This document shows positions 14,560 to 22,716 of a DNA stretch of 51,773 nt, in pieces. The notes beneath the pieces are model-generated. The model made no database searches. It saw nothing but the letters and a program-made list of their open reading frames with translations, and was not told the origin of the DNA. Where the stretch lies: positions 1 through 51,773 of the forward strand of contig NZ_JACWFG010000018.1 in the NCBI RefSeq assembly GCF_019749295.1. Reading direction: 5' to 3'. Source of the DNA: Neobacillus niacini (lineage in GTDB: Bacteria; Bacillota; Bacilli; Bacillales; Cytobacillaceae). Positions within the stretch are counted from its first letter, which is position 1; each line of letters starts with the position of its first letter. Both the position numbers and the translations under genes were made by a program.

Positions 14560-15420
14560 ATGGAACCCATTATAGCTTTAGAAAATGTATCATTTTCTTA
14601 CAAAATCAATGAGAACAGTACTGTTTCTGTTTTAAAGGATGTCTCTTTTTCTATTTTTCCGGGTGAATATGTTGCTATTATTGGCCACAACGGATCGGGG
14701 AAATCAACATTATCCAAGCATTTTAATGGGCTCTTAACACCAAACACAGGGGAAGTTTGGGTCAAGGGACACAATACAAAGGACGATAGCAAGAAACTTG
14801 ATATCCGAAAAGGCATTGGAATGGTTTTTCAGCATCCTGATAATCAAATTGTCGCTACTATCGTTGAAGAAGACGTAGCGTTTGGTTTAGAGAATATTGG
14901 CGTCCCGAGGCAGGAAATGAAACAAAGAATTGATCAGGCTTTAGAGGTTGTGAAAATGTCGGAGTTTCGGAACAGACCTCCACATCACTTATCCGGGGGA
15001 CAAAAGCAAAGAGTAGCAATAGCGGGTGTGCTGGCCATGCAGCCAGACTGTATTGTTTTCGATGAGTCTACAAGCATGTTAGATACCTTTGGCAGGAACG
15101 AAGTTCTTCAGGTGATGAGAAAAATGAATGAGATGGGTATGACGATTATAACCGTTACCCATCGTATGTCAGAAGCGGCAGAAGCTGATCGGATTATCGT
15201 AGTGGAAGACGGAAAAATTGTAATGGATGGAAAACCGCGGGAAATATTTAAACATAAAGAAGTATTAATGCAGCTGCAATTAGATATTCCCGCTGTTAGT
15301 CAAATGGCTGAAATGATTCATAATCAAATTCCAACCTTTTCAAAAGAGTTAATCCATGAGGATGAACTAATTGATGAAGTAAAGAGAGTTTCAAAAGTAA
15401 GGAGTGGGGAGGTGGTCTAA
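14560..15420 (+). CDS. ecfA1: ECF transporter ATPase A1
   Basis: A 286-residue ABC ATPase with Walker A GHNGSGKST (42-50), Q-loop MVFQHPDNQ, signature LSGGQKQRVA and Walker B CIVFDEST. The start of the mature sequence and the extended C-terminal tail fit EcfA1-type energy-coupling subunits for vitamin and metal uptake. ATG 14560 follows GAGAGGAGGGG. Its stop codon touches the start of ecfA2. It heads a four-gene operon (A1-A2-T-S), so this module is dedicated to its own S protein, in addition to any general module elsewhere in the genome. Confidence 0.92.
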   Translation: MEPIIALENVSFSYKINENSTVSVLKDVSFSIFPGEYVAIIGHNGSGKSTLSKHFNGLLTPNTGEVWVKGHNTKDDSKKLDIRKGIGMVFQHPDNQIVATIVEEDVAFGLENIGVPRQEMKQRIDQALEVVKMSEFRNRPPHHLSGGQKQRVAIAGVLAMQPDCIVFDESTSMLDTFGRNEVLQVMRKMNEMGMTIITVTHRMSEAAEADRIIVVEDGKIVMDGKPREIFKHKEVLMQLQLDIPAVSQMAEMIHNQIPTFSKELIHEDELIDEVKRVSKVRSGEVV

Positions 15421-16296
15421 ATGTCGATCATCGAAATAGAAAACCTTTCACATACATACATGAAAGGAACTCCTTTGGAGCATAAAGCTTTAAAGGGGAC
15501 AAGCATGATGGTCCATGAGGGGGAATGTATTGCCATTATTGGTCACACCGGTTCTGGGAAGTCCACCCTAATCCAGCATTTTAATGGCTTAATCCGTCCT
15601 GATTCAGGGAAAGTCGTGATTGATGGGGTTGATTTAACCAAAAAACGTATTGATATTAAAGGATTGAGAAGAAAAGTTGGACTTGTTTTTCAAAATCCGG
15701 AGGATCAGATTTTTGAAAAATTAATTGGCGATGATATCGCTTATGGACCCTTTAAACTTGGTTTGCCTTTAAAGGAAGTTAGGGAACGCGTGAAATGGGC
15801 AATGGATATGGTCGGTTTAGACTTTGAAGAAATGAAGGATCGGCAGACCTTTGCCTTAAGCGGCGGACAGAAACGTAAAGTCGCATTAGCTGGCATACTT
15901 GCTCTAAAGCCAAAGATTTTAGTTCTCGATGAACCAACAGCAGGGCTTGATCCAAAGTCACGAAATGAGCTGCTTGATAAGATAAAGTTCCTAAATAAAA
16001 CGGAAAACCTAACTGTTATTTTTGTTTCACACAATATGGAAGAGGTTGCTTATTTAGCGGATAGAGTCTATGTAATGGCTAATGGTACCGATGTGTTGTC
16101 AGGTACTCCAGAGGATATTTTTACCGATAAGGAAAAACTGCAGCTCTATCAAATTGGGACACCAGAAACGGTACAGGCATTATACCGTTTAAAAGATCTT
16201 GGATACAATGTAGATACTTCTGCTTTTACGATTTCAGAAGCAGCTGGTGAAATTATTAAGGTTCTTGCCAATGGAGAGGGGGAGAATCGTGGCTAG
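15421..16296 (+). CDS. ecfA2: ECF transporter ATPase A2
   Basis: A 291-residue ABC ATPase, paralogue of the preceding gene, with Walker A GHTGSGKST (41-49), VFQNPEDQIFE, signature LSGGQKRKVALAG and Walker B ILVLDEPTAGLDP. EcfA1 and EcfA2 form the asymmetric ATPase dimer under the T subunit. ATG 15421 abuts the ecfA1 stop, with GGGGAGGTGG as ribosome site. The end overlaps the chosen start of ecfT by 8 nt. Confidence 0.92.
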   Translation: MSIIEIENLSHTYMKGTPLEHKALKGTSMMVHEGECIAIIGHTGSGKSTLIQHFNGLIRPDSGKVVIDGVDLTKKRIDIKGLRRKVGLVFQNPEDQIFEKLIGDDIAYGPFKLGLPLKEVRERVKWAMDMVGLDFEEMKDRQTFALSGGQKRKVALAGILALKPKILVLDEPTAGLDPKSRNELLDKIKFLNKTENLTVIFVSHNMEEVAYLADRVYVMANGTDVLSGTPEDIFTDKEKLQLYQIGTPETVQALYRLKDLGYNVDTSAFTISEAAGEIIKVLANGEGENRG

Positions 16297-17131
16297 TGAA
16301 TTTGAGTTATCAAGGAATATTACGATTGGGCAGCATGTACCGACTGGTTCCTTTATTCATCGACTGGACCCAAGAATAAAGCTATTAGTTTTTACCATTC
16401 TGGTCATAGCCATAGCCCTCAATACCAGTTATGTAGGTAATGCTCTTGGACTGCTATTATCGATTTATTTATTCTGGGCATCAAAAATACCCGTCAGTTA
16501 TGGGTTATCGGGAATCAAACCTGCGATCCCCTTTATTATTATTTTAGCTGTGCTTCAGCTGATTTTTCAAGGCAATGTATTTTCTGGCGGCAAGGTTTTC
16601 TTTGAGTATGGATTCATCTTGATTACAAGTGAGAGTATTAGACTGGTCATTGTTTCTGCTGTTCGCTTCGTGGAAATTATTTTATTAAGCAGCGTGCTCA
16701 CTCTTTCCACATCAACTACGGAGTTAACCCATAGTATTCAAAGCCTTTTAAGTCCTTTGAAAAAAATAAAATTTCCTGTGCATGAACTTTCGTTAATTAT
16801 TACCATTGCTATTCGCTTTGTGCCAACCTTTGCGATTGAAATGGAAAAAATGATGAAAGCGCAAGCCTCAAGAGGGGCAGATTTCGGTTCTGGTGAATGG
16901 TGGAGAATTATTCAGAGAACCAAGGATATGCTTCCTATTATTATCCCCTTATTTAATATCGCGTTATCTAGGGCAGAGGATCTGATTCTAGCAATGGAAT
17001 CCCGCTGCTACACACCTGGGAATGATAGGAGTTCCTATTCTGTTTACAGGGCGATAGGACGAGATTACTTAGTATTAATTATTGGGCTATTATTTTCAGC
17101 ACTATTACTTTTTTATCGCTTTCCATACTAG
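16289..17131 (+). CDS. ecfT: ECF transporter transmembrane subunit T
   Basis: A 280-residue membrane protein. The two short coupling-helix motifs characteristic of EcfT are visible: SRG in KAQASRGADFG and the second SR motif in AMESRCY. They plug into the ATPase grooves. Start chosen at GTG 16289 behind GAGAGGGGGAG; the frame continues upstream into ecfA2, but the mature T-subunit sequence begins near LDPRIKLL. The tight overlap with ecfA2 shows translational coupling. Confidence 0.9.
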   Translation: MASEFELSRNITIGQHVPTGSFIHRLDPRIKLLVFTILVIAIALNTSYVGNALGLLLSIYLFWASKIPVSYGLSGIKPAIPFIIILAVLQLIFQGNVFSGGKVFFEYGFILITSESIRLVIVSAVRFVEIILLSSVLTLSTSTTELTHSIQSLLSPLKKIKFPVHELSLIITIAIRFVPTFAIEMEKMMKAQASRGADFGSGEWWRIIQRTKDMLPIIIPLFNIALSRAEDLILAMESRCYTPGNDRSSYSVYRAIGRDYLVLIIGLLFSALLLFYRFPY

Positions 17132-17156
17132 ATAAGATTAAAGGGGGAGAAATAGA

Positions 17157-17708
17157 ATGAAAAGTTCATTATCTGTTCGGAATATTGTTATCGCAGGTGT
17201 GCTTGGTGCAGTAGCGATACTTTTAGGCGTTACTCGATTAGGATATATTCCTGTACCTACAGCAGCCGGAAACGCAACCATCATGCATATTCCAGCCATT
17301 ATTGGGGGGATTATGCAAGGTCCGGTTGTAGGAGCTATTGTTGGGGTCATCTTTGGAGTTTCATCGTTCCTAAACGCAACCGTTCCACTTTTCAAAGATC
17401 CATTGGTAGCGATTCTGCCTAGACTTTTTATCGGGGTAGCCGCTTGGCTTGTATATGTTGGTATTCGCAGAAAAAGTGAATACCTAGCGATTGGCACTGC
17501 TGCATTTTTAGGTACCTTGACCAATACAGTATTGGTATTAACCATGGCGGTAGTGAGAGGGTACATGGGTGCTGAAGTTGCATGGACAGTTGCTATAACA
17601 AGCGGAATTCCAGAAGCGATTGTTGGGACAATTGTAACATTAGCTGTCGTATTAGCGTGGAAACAAATTGGCAAAGGTAAGAAATCTAAGATATCAGAAG
17701 ATCTATAG
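17157..17708 (+). CDS. ECF transporter S component, substrate unknown
   Basis: A 183-residue membrane protein with about six helices. N-terminal VRNIVIAGVLGAVAILLG and the segment HIPAIIGGIMQGPVVGAIVG resemble the ECF_trnsprt S-component family, which includes folate, pantothenate, riboflavin and similar vitamin carriers. It is not a CbiM/NikM nickel-type subunit. It ends the ecfA1-A2-T operon with a good ribosome site AAAGGGGGAG. The substrate cannot be read. Proximity to the nickel-pincer genes allows a guess at a pyridine cofactor precursor, but there is no direct evidence. Confidence 0.82.
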   Translation: MKSSLSVRNIVIAGVLGAVAILLGVTRLGYIPVPTAAGNATIMHIPAIIGGIMQGPVVGAIVGVIFGVSSFLNATVPLFKDPLVAILPRLFIGVAAWLVYVGIRRKSEYLAIGTAAFLGTLTNTVLVLTMAVVRGYMGAEVAWTVAITSGIPEAIVGTIVTLAVVLAWKQIGKGKKSKISEDL

Positions 17709-17726
17709 TCTTTTAAATAAGAAATC

Positions 17727-17761
17727 AACCCATTGAGGCCTTGGCTTCAATGGGTTTCTTG
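17727..17761 (+). terminator. Rho-independent terminator of the ECF operon
   Basis: A perfect 10-bp stem AACCCATTGA/TCAATGGGTT, extendable inward with GGC/GCT, followed by TCTT. Confidence 0.75.
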
Positions 17762-17787
17762 ATTAACTTTGATGTAGGGGGAATAGT

Positions 17788-18192
17788 ATGTTACATCATG
17801 TGGAGATATATGTTTCAAGCCTTCAGAAAAGTATCGAATTTTGGGGCTGGCTCCTGCCAAAATTAGGATACGTTCAATTTCAAAAATGGGAGTCCGGTAT
17901 TAGCTGGAAACACGGTGAAACCTATATTGTGTTTGTTCAAGTGGAAGAGCGGTTCATGGATATAGCCTATCATCGCTGCAGGGTTGGTCTTAATCATCTC
18001 GCCTTTCATGCAAAGTCAAAGGAACATGTCGATGAAATCACGGAAGCTTTACAGAAGAAAGGAATACAAATTTTATACAAAGAAAAGCATCCGTATGCAG
18101 GTGGAAAAGACTATTATGCTGTTTTTTTTGAAGACCCAGATCGTATTAAAGTAGAACTAGTTGCATCTAGCTCGATTGAAGGTAATTTTTGA
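17788..18192 (+). CDS. VOC (glyoxalase/dioxygenase fold) protein
   Basis: A 134-residue protein with paired VOC beta-alpha-beta-beta-beta modules. Candidate metal ligands are His4 (MLHHVEIYV), the His in GLNHLAFHA and the Glu in RIKVELVA. Such proteins include glyoxalase I, fosfomycin-type resistance enzymes and dioxygenases; the sequence does not identify which. ATG 17788 follows AGGGGGAA. It has its own position between a terminator and the globin gene, so it is probably monocistronic. Confidence 0.75.
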   Translation: MLHHVEIYVSSLQKSIEFWGWLLPKLGYVQFQKWESGISWKHGETYIVFVQVEERFMDIAYHRCRVGLNHLAFHAKSKEHVDEITEALQKKGIQILYKEKHPYAGGKDYYAVFFEDPDRIKVELVASSSIEGNF

Positions 18193-18195
18193 AAG

Positions 18196-18211
18196 TGTGA
18201 TGTAAATCACG
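18196..18211. promoter_or_regulatory. FNR/CRP-type box at the globin promoter
   Basis: TGTGA-TGTAAA-TCACG matches the Bacillus Fnr consensus (TGTGA-N6-TCACA) in 9 of 10 half-site positions. Its centre (18203.5) is about 41.5 bp before the start predicted from the TATAAT at 18233-18238, the classic class II activator position, and the -35 box is poor as expected. Confidence 0.6.
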
Positions 18212-18232
18212 TAAAGTCATCGCTTTTATCTT

Positions 18233-18238
18233 TATAAT
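18233..18238 (+). promoter_or_regulatory. -10 box of globin gene
   Basis: A perfect TATAAT with no recognisable -35 hexamer 17 nt upstream (CGTAAA). The promoter would depend on an activator at the adjacent FNR/CRP-type box. Confidence 0.6.
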
Positions 18239-18264
18239 CGAAAGAAAGTAAAAGGGGTGTGGGT

Positions 18265-18657
18265 ATGGAATATAAATTTAAGACACTATATAGCGAAATT
18301 GGCGGCCAAGAAACGATTGATAAGCTTGTAGCTGCTTTTTACCCGCGGGTTTATGCAGATCCTGAATTACGGCCATTGTTTGAAGGGGACATGGAAGAAA
18401 TAATGAGGAAGCAAAGAATGTTCCTTCCACAGTTCTTGGGCGGCCCAGCTCTTTACAGCCAGGAATTCGGCCCGCCGGCCATGCAGCAGCGGCATCTTCC
18501 TTTCGAGGTTACACCAAGAAGAGCACAATGCTGGCTTCGCTGTATGAAGGAAGCCTTTCAAGAAATTGGACTTTATGATACACCAGCGGGACTTGCATTT
18601 TATGATCGGTTAACACAAGTTGCTGGGATTATGGTAAATAGTCCGGATAAAGAATAA
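18265..18657 (+). CDS. Group II truncated hemoglobin (YjbI-like)
   Basis: A 130-residue 2-over-2 globin. TLYSEIGGQETIDKLV and PLFEGD are typical of the family; the proximal His lies in QQRHLPFEVTPRRA and the group II tryptophan in QCWLRCM. Such globins bind O2 or NO; in Bacillus subtilis the homologue YjbI is linked to protein protection or peroxidase-like activity. Start chosen at ATG 18265, 7 nt after AAAGGGG; a GTG at 18259 is too close. An FNR-type site upstream suggests oxygen-dependent expression. Confidence 0.88.
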   Translation: MEYKFKTLYSEIGGQETIDKLVAAFYPRVYADPELRPLFEGDMEEIMRKQRMFLPQFLGGPALYSQEFGPPAMQQRHLPFEVTPRRAQCWLRCMKEAFQEIGLYDTPAGLAFYDRLTQVAGIMVNSPDKE

Positions 18658-18780
18658 AGGATTAACAGGGGGGCATGTAATACGGTTCATTATTTTTGCA
18701 TTAAATCAGGTTCGAAACTAACTCACTCTTTATGAGGAAAGAGGTCTGGTCCATAATCGGGTAACCAGTAAAAGTAAGAT

Positions 18781-18965
18781 AAGCGGAGATTTTCCGGTTA
18801 ATTGCAGAATGGAGCTCGTTTCGGGGGAAATAAGCGGAGGTTTTCCGCTTAAACAAAGCAAAATCCCCCACTATCAAATTTTTCGAGTCAATAGGCGGAG
18901 TTTCTCCGTCTATTTTAGCCTTTTTTAATACTAATTACGAATTAAGCGGAAATTCTCCGCCTATT
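18781..18965 (+). repeat. Four dispersed GCGGA hairpin repeats
   Basis: Imperfect inverted repeats of about 20 bp centred on GCGGA(N)nTCCGC at 18781-18799, 18832-18850, 18892-18912 and 18943-18965, spaced 51, 60 and 51 bp. Examples are AAGCGGAGGTTTTCCGCTT and TAGGCGGAGTTTCTCCG. Connecting sequence is unrelated. The stretch 18658-18780 before them holds nothing I can name. Confidence 0.75.
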
Positions 18966-18971
18966 AATCAC

Positions 18972-19316
18972 TCAAGTGATTAACCTGATTCCCCCAACCG
19001 AGAAACTTTGATTAACCAGAATGTTAGGTGGACCTAATTCGGCAGTAACGGCGTCAAGCAAAATAAATGGTGCACTTGGATCAGCCAAATCAACTTCTAA
19101 GTTTCCACACCTAACACCATATTCTCGGATGCTGCATTCAAATTTCTTTACCCAATCTGTATTTGACCCCCAATGGGTAAAAAATATATTTACACCTTGT
19201 GCTGCTAATTTATTGCAAATCGCAGCTCCAATTCCATTTTCATGACTTACACCTGTAATTAATGCAACACAACCATTTAGTTTATAAATAAAATCACCCC
19301 ATAATAATAAAAGCAC
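18972..19316 (-). pseudogene. Remnant of a short-chain dehydrogenase gene (N-terminal third)
   Basis: About 100 residues of an SDR are readable: glycine motif TGVSHENGIGAAIC, ADPSAPFILLDAV and the start of the strand-4 motif (NILVN). The protein then breaks off after SVGGIRLIT, far short of the 250-residue family length, missing the catalytic Ser-Tyr-Lys. The frame has no standard start at the natural N-terminus (YKLNGCVALITG) and begins inside the terminator hairpin of the upstream operon. The hairpin repeats at 18781-18965 lie exactly where the rest of the gene should be. I read it as a decayed gene. Confidence 0.75.
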
Positions 19317-19354
19317 AATAGAATTTAACAGTGAATTCTATTGTGCTATTTTTT
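19305..19354 (-). terminator. Bidirectional terminator after the sugar ABC operon
   Basis: A perfect 13-bp stem GCACAATAGAATT/AATTCTATTGTGC (19313-19346) with 8-nt loop. T-rich tails flank it on both strands; its main user is the minus-strand ABC operon ending at 19361. Confidence 0.85.
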
Positions 19355-19360
19355 GCATTA

Positions 19361-20653
19361 TTATTTTTTCAATTTTGCCCATGTTTCATCGAGAGCCTTC
19401 ATCGCTTCATCCGCAGATTTTTGGCCGCCTACATAAGCTTGAAGCGCTGCACCAAATTCCTGTCCTGCACCATCTGGATATTTCATGAACTGCCAAGAAT
19501 ACGTTTTTCCTTCTTGAGAGTATTTTTGAATTTCTGCTCCAAGCGGTCCGATATCTTCAGCTTTTGCTTCGATTGTCTTAAAGGCTGGAATATATTTGAA
19601 CTCTTTCACTAACGCTTCTTTACCTTCCTCAGATGTTACCATCCAATTTAAGAAATCCAATGCAGCTTTTTTGTCTGCCTCCGGTGCACCATTGTGAACA
19701 ACCCAGTTGGTTGGCACGTCGACCATTAATTTATTTGCTTGAGAAGCATCATCGTTTAGTGCCATTGGGATAAAACCAACTTCCATGTTAGGAGAAATTT
19801 TATCCAGCATTGGCTGAATCCAGTTACCCTGCTGGATCATCGCAGCTTCTCCGCTTGCAAATAGTGTAACCTGAGTATTATAGTCTGTTGTTAATGGATT
19901 TTTGTTGCCATATTTCATGGTTAAGTCTACTAGCTTAAAGTAATTTTTGAAGTGCTCATTGCCTTCAATTTTAGTGCTGCCTTCATTTAATCCATTAATA
20001 AAAGTATCTGCATCATCCTGATAGGCAAAAGGAACATTTAGTCCATGGTTTGCCAATACCCACCACTCGCCGTATCCAATTGAAAAAGGCGTAATGCCGG
20101 CATCTTGTAATTTTTTCGCTGCGTCTTCTAATTCAGAAAAAGTAGTTGGAAGTTCTGTGATACCAGCTTCCTTAAATAACTTTTTATTGTAAGCAAAACC
20201 GTAGCCTTCCATATTTACAGGCTGACCATAGATCTTTCCATCAATCGTCATTGGCGCTAACGCTGATTCATAGGCATCCTTTACCCATGGCTGGTCAGAT
20301 AAATCTTCAAACTTATCCTGCCATGTCAGAGCCTCTTGATAACCGCCGTTGCCAAAGATATCTGGAGCTTTGTTGGAGGCAAACTTTGCTTTTAGAGCAG
20401 CAGAACCGTCTGCACCGCCGCCGACTGATTCAATGTTGAAGGTTACGTTTGGATGTTCTTTTGTATATTTGTCTGTTAACGCTTTTAATTGATCGGCAAT
20501 CTCAACCTTTCCATTAAAAAGATCGACGACAACTTTATCACCCTCGCCTTCGCTATTCTTCTTATCTCCAGATGTACTGTCACTGCTGCATGCTGACAAA
20601 AGAAGTGATGCGGATAAAAGACCTGCTGCAATTGAATACTTTTTAAAAGCCAT
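19361..20653 (-). CDS. Sugar ABC transporter substrate-binding lipoprotein
   Basis: A 430-residue family 1 extracellular solute-binding protein. The signal peptide ends in the lipobox LLSAC (Cys22), giving a lipid-anchored protein on the outer face of the membrane. Motifs such as KAPDIFGNGGY, GYGFAYNKKLFKEAGI and GEAAMIQQGNW are typical of oligosaccharide binders. ATG 20653 follows GGGGGAAG. It is the last gene of a three-gene operon with two permeases, but no ATPase is encoded here; a shared MsmX-type ATPase must energise it. The adjacent YesM/YesN pair probably senses the same sugar or a related plant polysaccharide. Confidence 0.9.
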   Translation of the reverse strand: MAFKKYSIAAGLLSASLLLSACSSDSTSGDKKNSEGEGDKVVVDLFNGKVEIADQLKALTDKYTKEHPNVTFNIESVGGGADGSAALKAKFASNKAPDIFGNGGYQEALTWQDKFEDLSDQPWVKDAYESALAPMTIDGKIYGQPVNMEGYGFAYNKKLFKEAGITELPTTFSELEDAAKKLQDAGITPFSIGYGEWWVLANHGLNVPFAYQDDADTFINGLNEGSTKIEGNEHFKNYFKLVDLTMKYGNKNPLTTDYNTQVTLFASGEAAMIQQGNWIQPMLDKISPNMEVGFIPMALNDDASQANKLMVDVPTNWVVHNGAPEADKKAALDFLNWMVTSEEGKEALVKEFKYIPAFKTIEAKAEDIGPLGAEIQKYSQEGKTYSWQFMKYPDGAGQEFGAALQAYVGGQKSADEAMKALDETWAKLKK

Positions 20654-20729
20654 GTTTCTTCCCCCTAGTAATATATTTATTTAATAAATCTCTGCTGACT
20701 TATACAGCCCGCAGAGGGTGTGCACGTTG

Positions 20730-21557
20730 TTACTTAATCGAACCACTGGTAATACCTTGGATAATGTGTTTCTGCATGGTAAAGAAGAAGATTAATAACG
20801 GAATAATCCCGATTACTAATGCTGCTAGTGCTAAATCCCATTGCTTTGTATACTGTCCAAAGAAGAAGAAGGTCGCTAACGGAATGGTTCTAAGCTCTGG
20901 GTCCTGCAGGACAAGTGATGGTAATAAAAAGTCATTCCAGATCCATAGGCTGTTTAGGATGACGATAGTAACCGTGATTGGTTTTAGTAATGGAAAAACA
21001 ATTCTCCAGAACACTCCAAATCGCGAACAGCCGTCAATGATTGCTGCTTCTTCAAGCTCTAACGGAATCCCTTTAATAAAACCGTGATATAAGAAGATGG
21101 TCATGCCGGATCCAAATGCTAAATACATAAAGACAAGACCCCAGATACTGTTTAAAATCCCCAAGTTACCGGCTGTTTTAATAAGTGGAATCATGATTGA
21201 TTGAAACGGAATGATCATTGCGGCAACGAATGTCATGAAAATGATATTACTAATTTTCTTCTTGGTTCTAACGAGCATGTACGCTGCCATTGAACAAAAG
21301 ATTACGAGAACGATATTACTAGCAATGGTGATGATTAACGAGTTTTTAAATACAAGTAAGAAGTCCAGTTTTTCGAATGCATTCACATAGTTATCGAATA
21401 TTAGCACTTTCGGCAGTGCCGATGTGTTGGTCAAAATCTCAGCAAATGATTTCAAGGAGTTTGAAAGCACATAATAGAAGGGGACTAAAAAGACTAGACC
21501 GACCAAGATCGCAAGGATTTCAACAATGGATGTTTTCCATGTATACCTGCTGCCCAT
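20730..21557 (-). CDS. Sugar ABC transporter permease (MalG type)
   Basis: A 275-residue membrane protein with six helices and the EAA coupling loop LEEAAIIDGCSRFGVFWRIVFPLLKP about 80 residues from the end. C-terminal IIQGITSGSIK is typical of MalG/AraQ-like subunits. Its ATG overlaps the stop of the upstream permease (TAATG), so the two are translationally coupled. It pairs with the MalF-type subunit in the membrane. Confidence 0.9.
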   Translation of the reverse strand: MGSRYTWKTSIVEILAILVGLVFLVPFYYVLSNSLKSFAEILTNTSALPKVLIFDNYVNAFEKLDFLLVFKNSLIITIASNIVLVIFCSMAAYMLVRTKKKISNIIFMTFVAAMIIPFQSIMIPLIKTAGNLGILNSIWGLVFMYLAFGSGMTIFLYHGFIKGIPLELEEAAIIDGCSRFGVFWRIVFPLLKPITVTIVILNSLWIWNDFLLPSLVLQDPELRTIPLATFFFFGQYTKQWDLALAALVIGIIPLLIFFFTMQKHIIQGITSGSIK

Positions 21558-22525
21558 TAGGATTCAACCTCCCTTTTCTTTGAAATCGTTACTTGAAGGA
21601 CGGTAATCGCTGCTACGACAATGAAGAAAATTAATGCTTTTGCTTCACCGATACCGTAACGGTTATTAACAAAGGCTTCCGTATAAATGTTAAGCGCCAG
21701 CATTTCTGTTGATTTAAATGGACCGCCGTTTGTCAACGACAGGTTTGCATCAAATACTTTAAAAGATGAAGCTGTTGTTAAGAATAAACAAATTGTTACA
21801 GCTGGTGCAACCAGCGGCATTGTGATATGACGAAGAATCTGAAATCTATTGGCCCCGTCGATTCTCGCTGCTTCAATTAATTCCTGCGGGACGTTTTGCA
21901 ATGCTGCAATATAAATAATCATAATGTAGCCTGCTCCCTGCCAAAGACTAACAATAACGATTCCCCAGAAGGCCGTATTCGCATCTCCTAACCATGCTAA
22001 TTCAAAAAGAGGAATTCCGGTTAACTCTCCTATTGATGCAAATCCTTTTACAAAAATAAACTGCCAGATAAATCCTAAGATCAATCCGCCGATTAAGTTT
22101 GGCATGAAGAAGACGGTACGTAAAAGGTTCCTCGTTTTTAACCTTTGGGCCACAAGTAATGCTAATCCAAAACCAATTGCATTGGTTAGGATAATCGAAA
22201 CGACTGTATATTTTGTGGTTAGCATAAATGATTGTTGAAATTGCTTGTCCTCTGAAAATAGGTATTTAAAATTATCCAGTCCCACCCATTTGACGGTTCC
22301 TGTTATCCCGTTCCAATCTGTAAAAGCATAATAAATACCTGTAAAGAAGGGGATTAACACGACTAGTGTAAACGCTAACAAAACTGGTCCGACAAAAAGG
22401 GTAAATAACCCTGCATCTTTCCATTTCTTCCTATTCAAAAAAGAAACAGACTCAGAAACTTTCGTGCTTTTCTGTTTTTTGATGGCTGACCCCTTTACTG
22501 TTTCCAGCTTACTTTCGTTATTCAT
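21557..22525 (-). CDS. Sugar ABC transporter permease (MalF type)
   Basis: A 322-residue membrane protein with six helices. The EAA loop appears as ELIEAARIDGANRFQILRHITMPLVAP. A charged cytoplasmic N-terminus of about 40 residues precedes the first helix. Start chosen at ATG 22525, 6 nt after GGAGGTG; the frame is open slightly further. First gene of the operon, divergent from the histidine kinase gene, with a cre-like site in the shared intergenic region. Confidence 0.9.
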   Translation of the reverse strand: MNNESKLETVKGSAIKKQKSTKVSESVSFLNRKKWKDAGLFTLFVGPVLLAFTLVVLIPFFTGIYYAFTDWNGITGTVKWVGLDNFKYLFSEDKQFQQSFMLTTKYTVVSIILTNAIGFGLALLVAQRLKTRNLLRTVFFMPNLIGGLILGFIWQFIFVKGFASIGELTGIPLFELAWLGDANTAFWGIVIVSLWQGAGYIMIIYIAALQNVPQELIEAARIDGANRFQILRHITMPLVAPAVTICLFLTTASSFKVFDANLSLTNGGPFKSTEMLALNIYTEAFVNNRYGIGEAKALIFFIVVAAITVLQVTISKKREVES

Positions 22526-22569
22526 TCCCTGCACCTCCATAACCTTATTTTAGTGAATACTGAAAATTA

Positions 22570-22583
22570 TGAAACGGCTTACA
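22570..22583. promoter_or_regulatory. cre-like site between ABC operon and kinase gene
   Basis: TGAAACGGCTTACA matches the CcpA cre pattern with one central mismatch. It lies 45 bp upstream of the ABC operon start codon, where it could mediate glucose repression. I could not fix convincing promoters for either direction. Confidence 0.4.
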
Positions 22584-22679
22584 TTGACCGATTGGGTGGA
22601 AAATATTGAACTGTCAAAATATTGACCTATTAAAAATAAAACTGTGCTACAATGTTCTAAAAATAATGGTAAGGGGGAA

Positions 22680-22708
22680 GGTTAGTTTTTTACTATATTT
22701 AACTAACC
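22680..22708 (+). other. Leader hairpin between ribosome site and kinase start codon
   Basis: GGTTAGTT (22680-22687) pairs perfectly with AACTAACC (22701-22708). The only good Shine-Dalgarno sequence, AAGGGGGAAG (22671-22680), is 36 nt from the ATG at 22717; folding the hairpin would bring it to about 8 nt. Confidence 0.45.
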
Positions 22709-22716
22709 ATAACGAT

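Noticed and set aside
14560..17708. Nickel ECF importer equivalent to LarMNQO
   Set aside because: The S protein lacks CbiM/NikM features such as the conserved N-terminal His; it resembles vitamin-type S components. Kept as substrate unknown.
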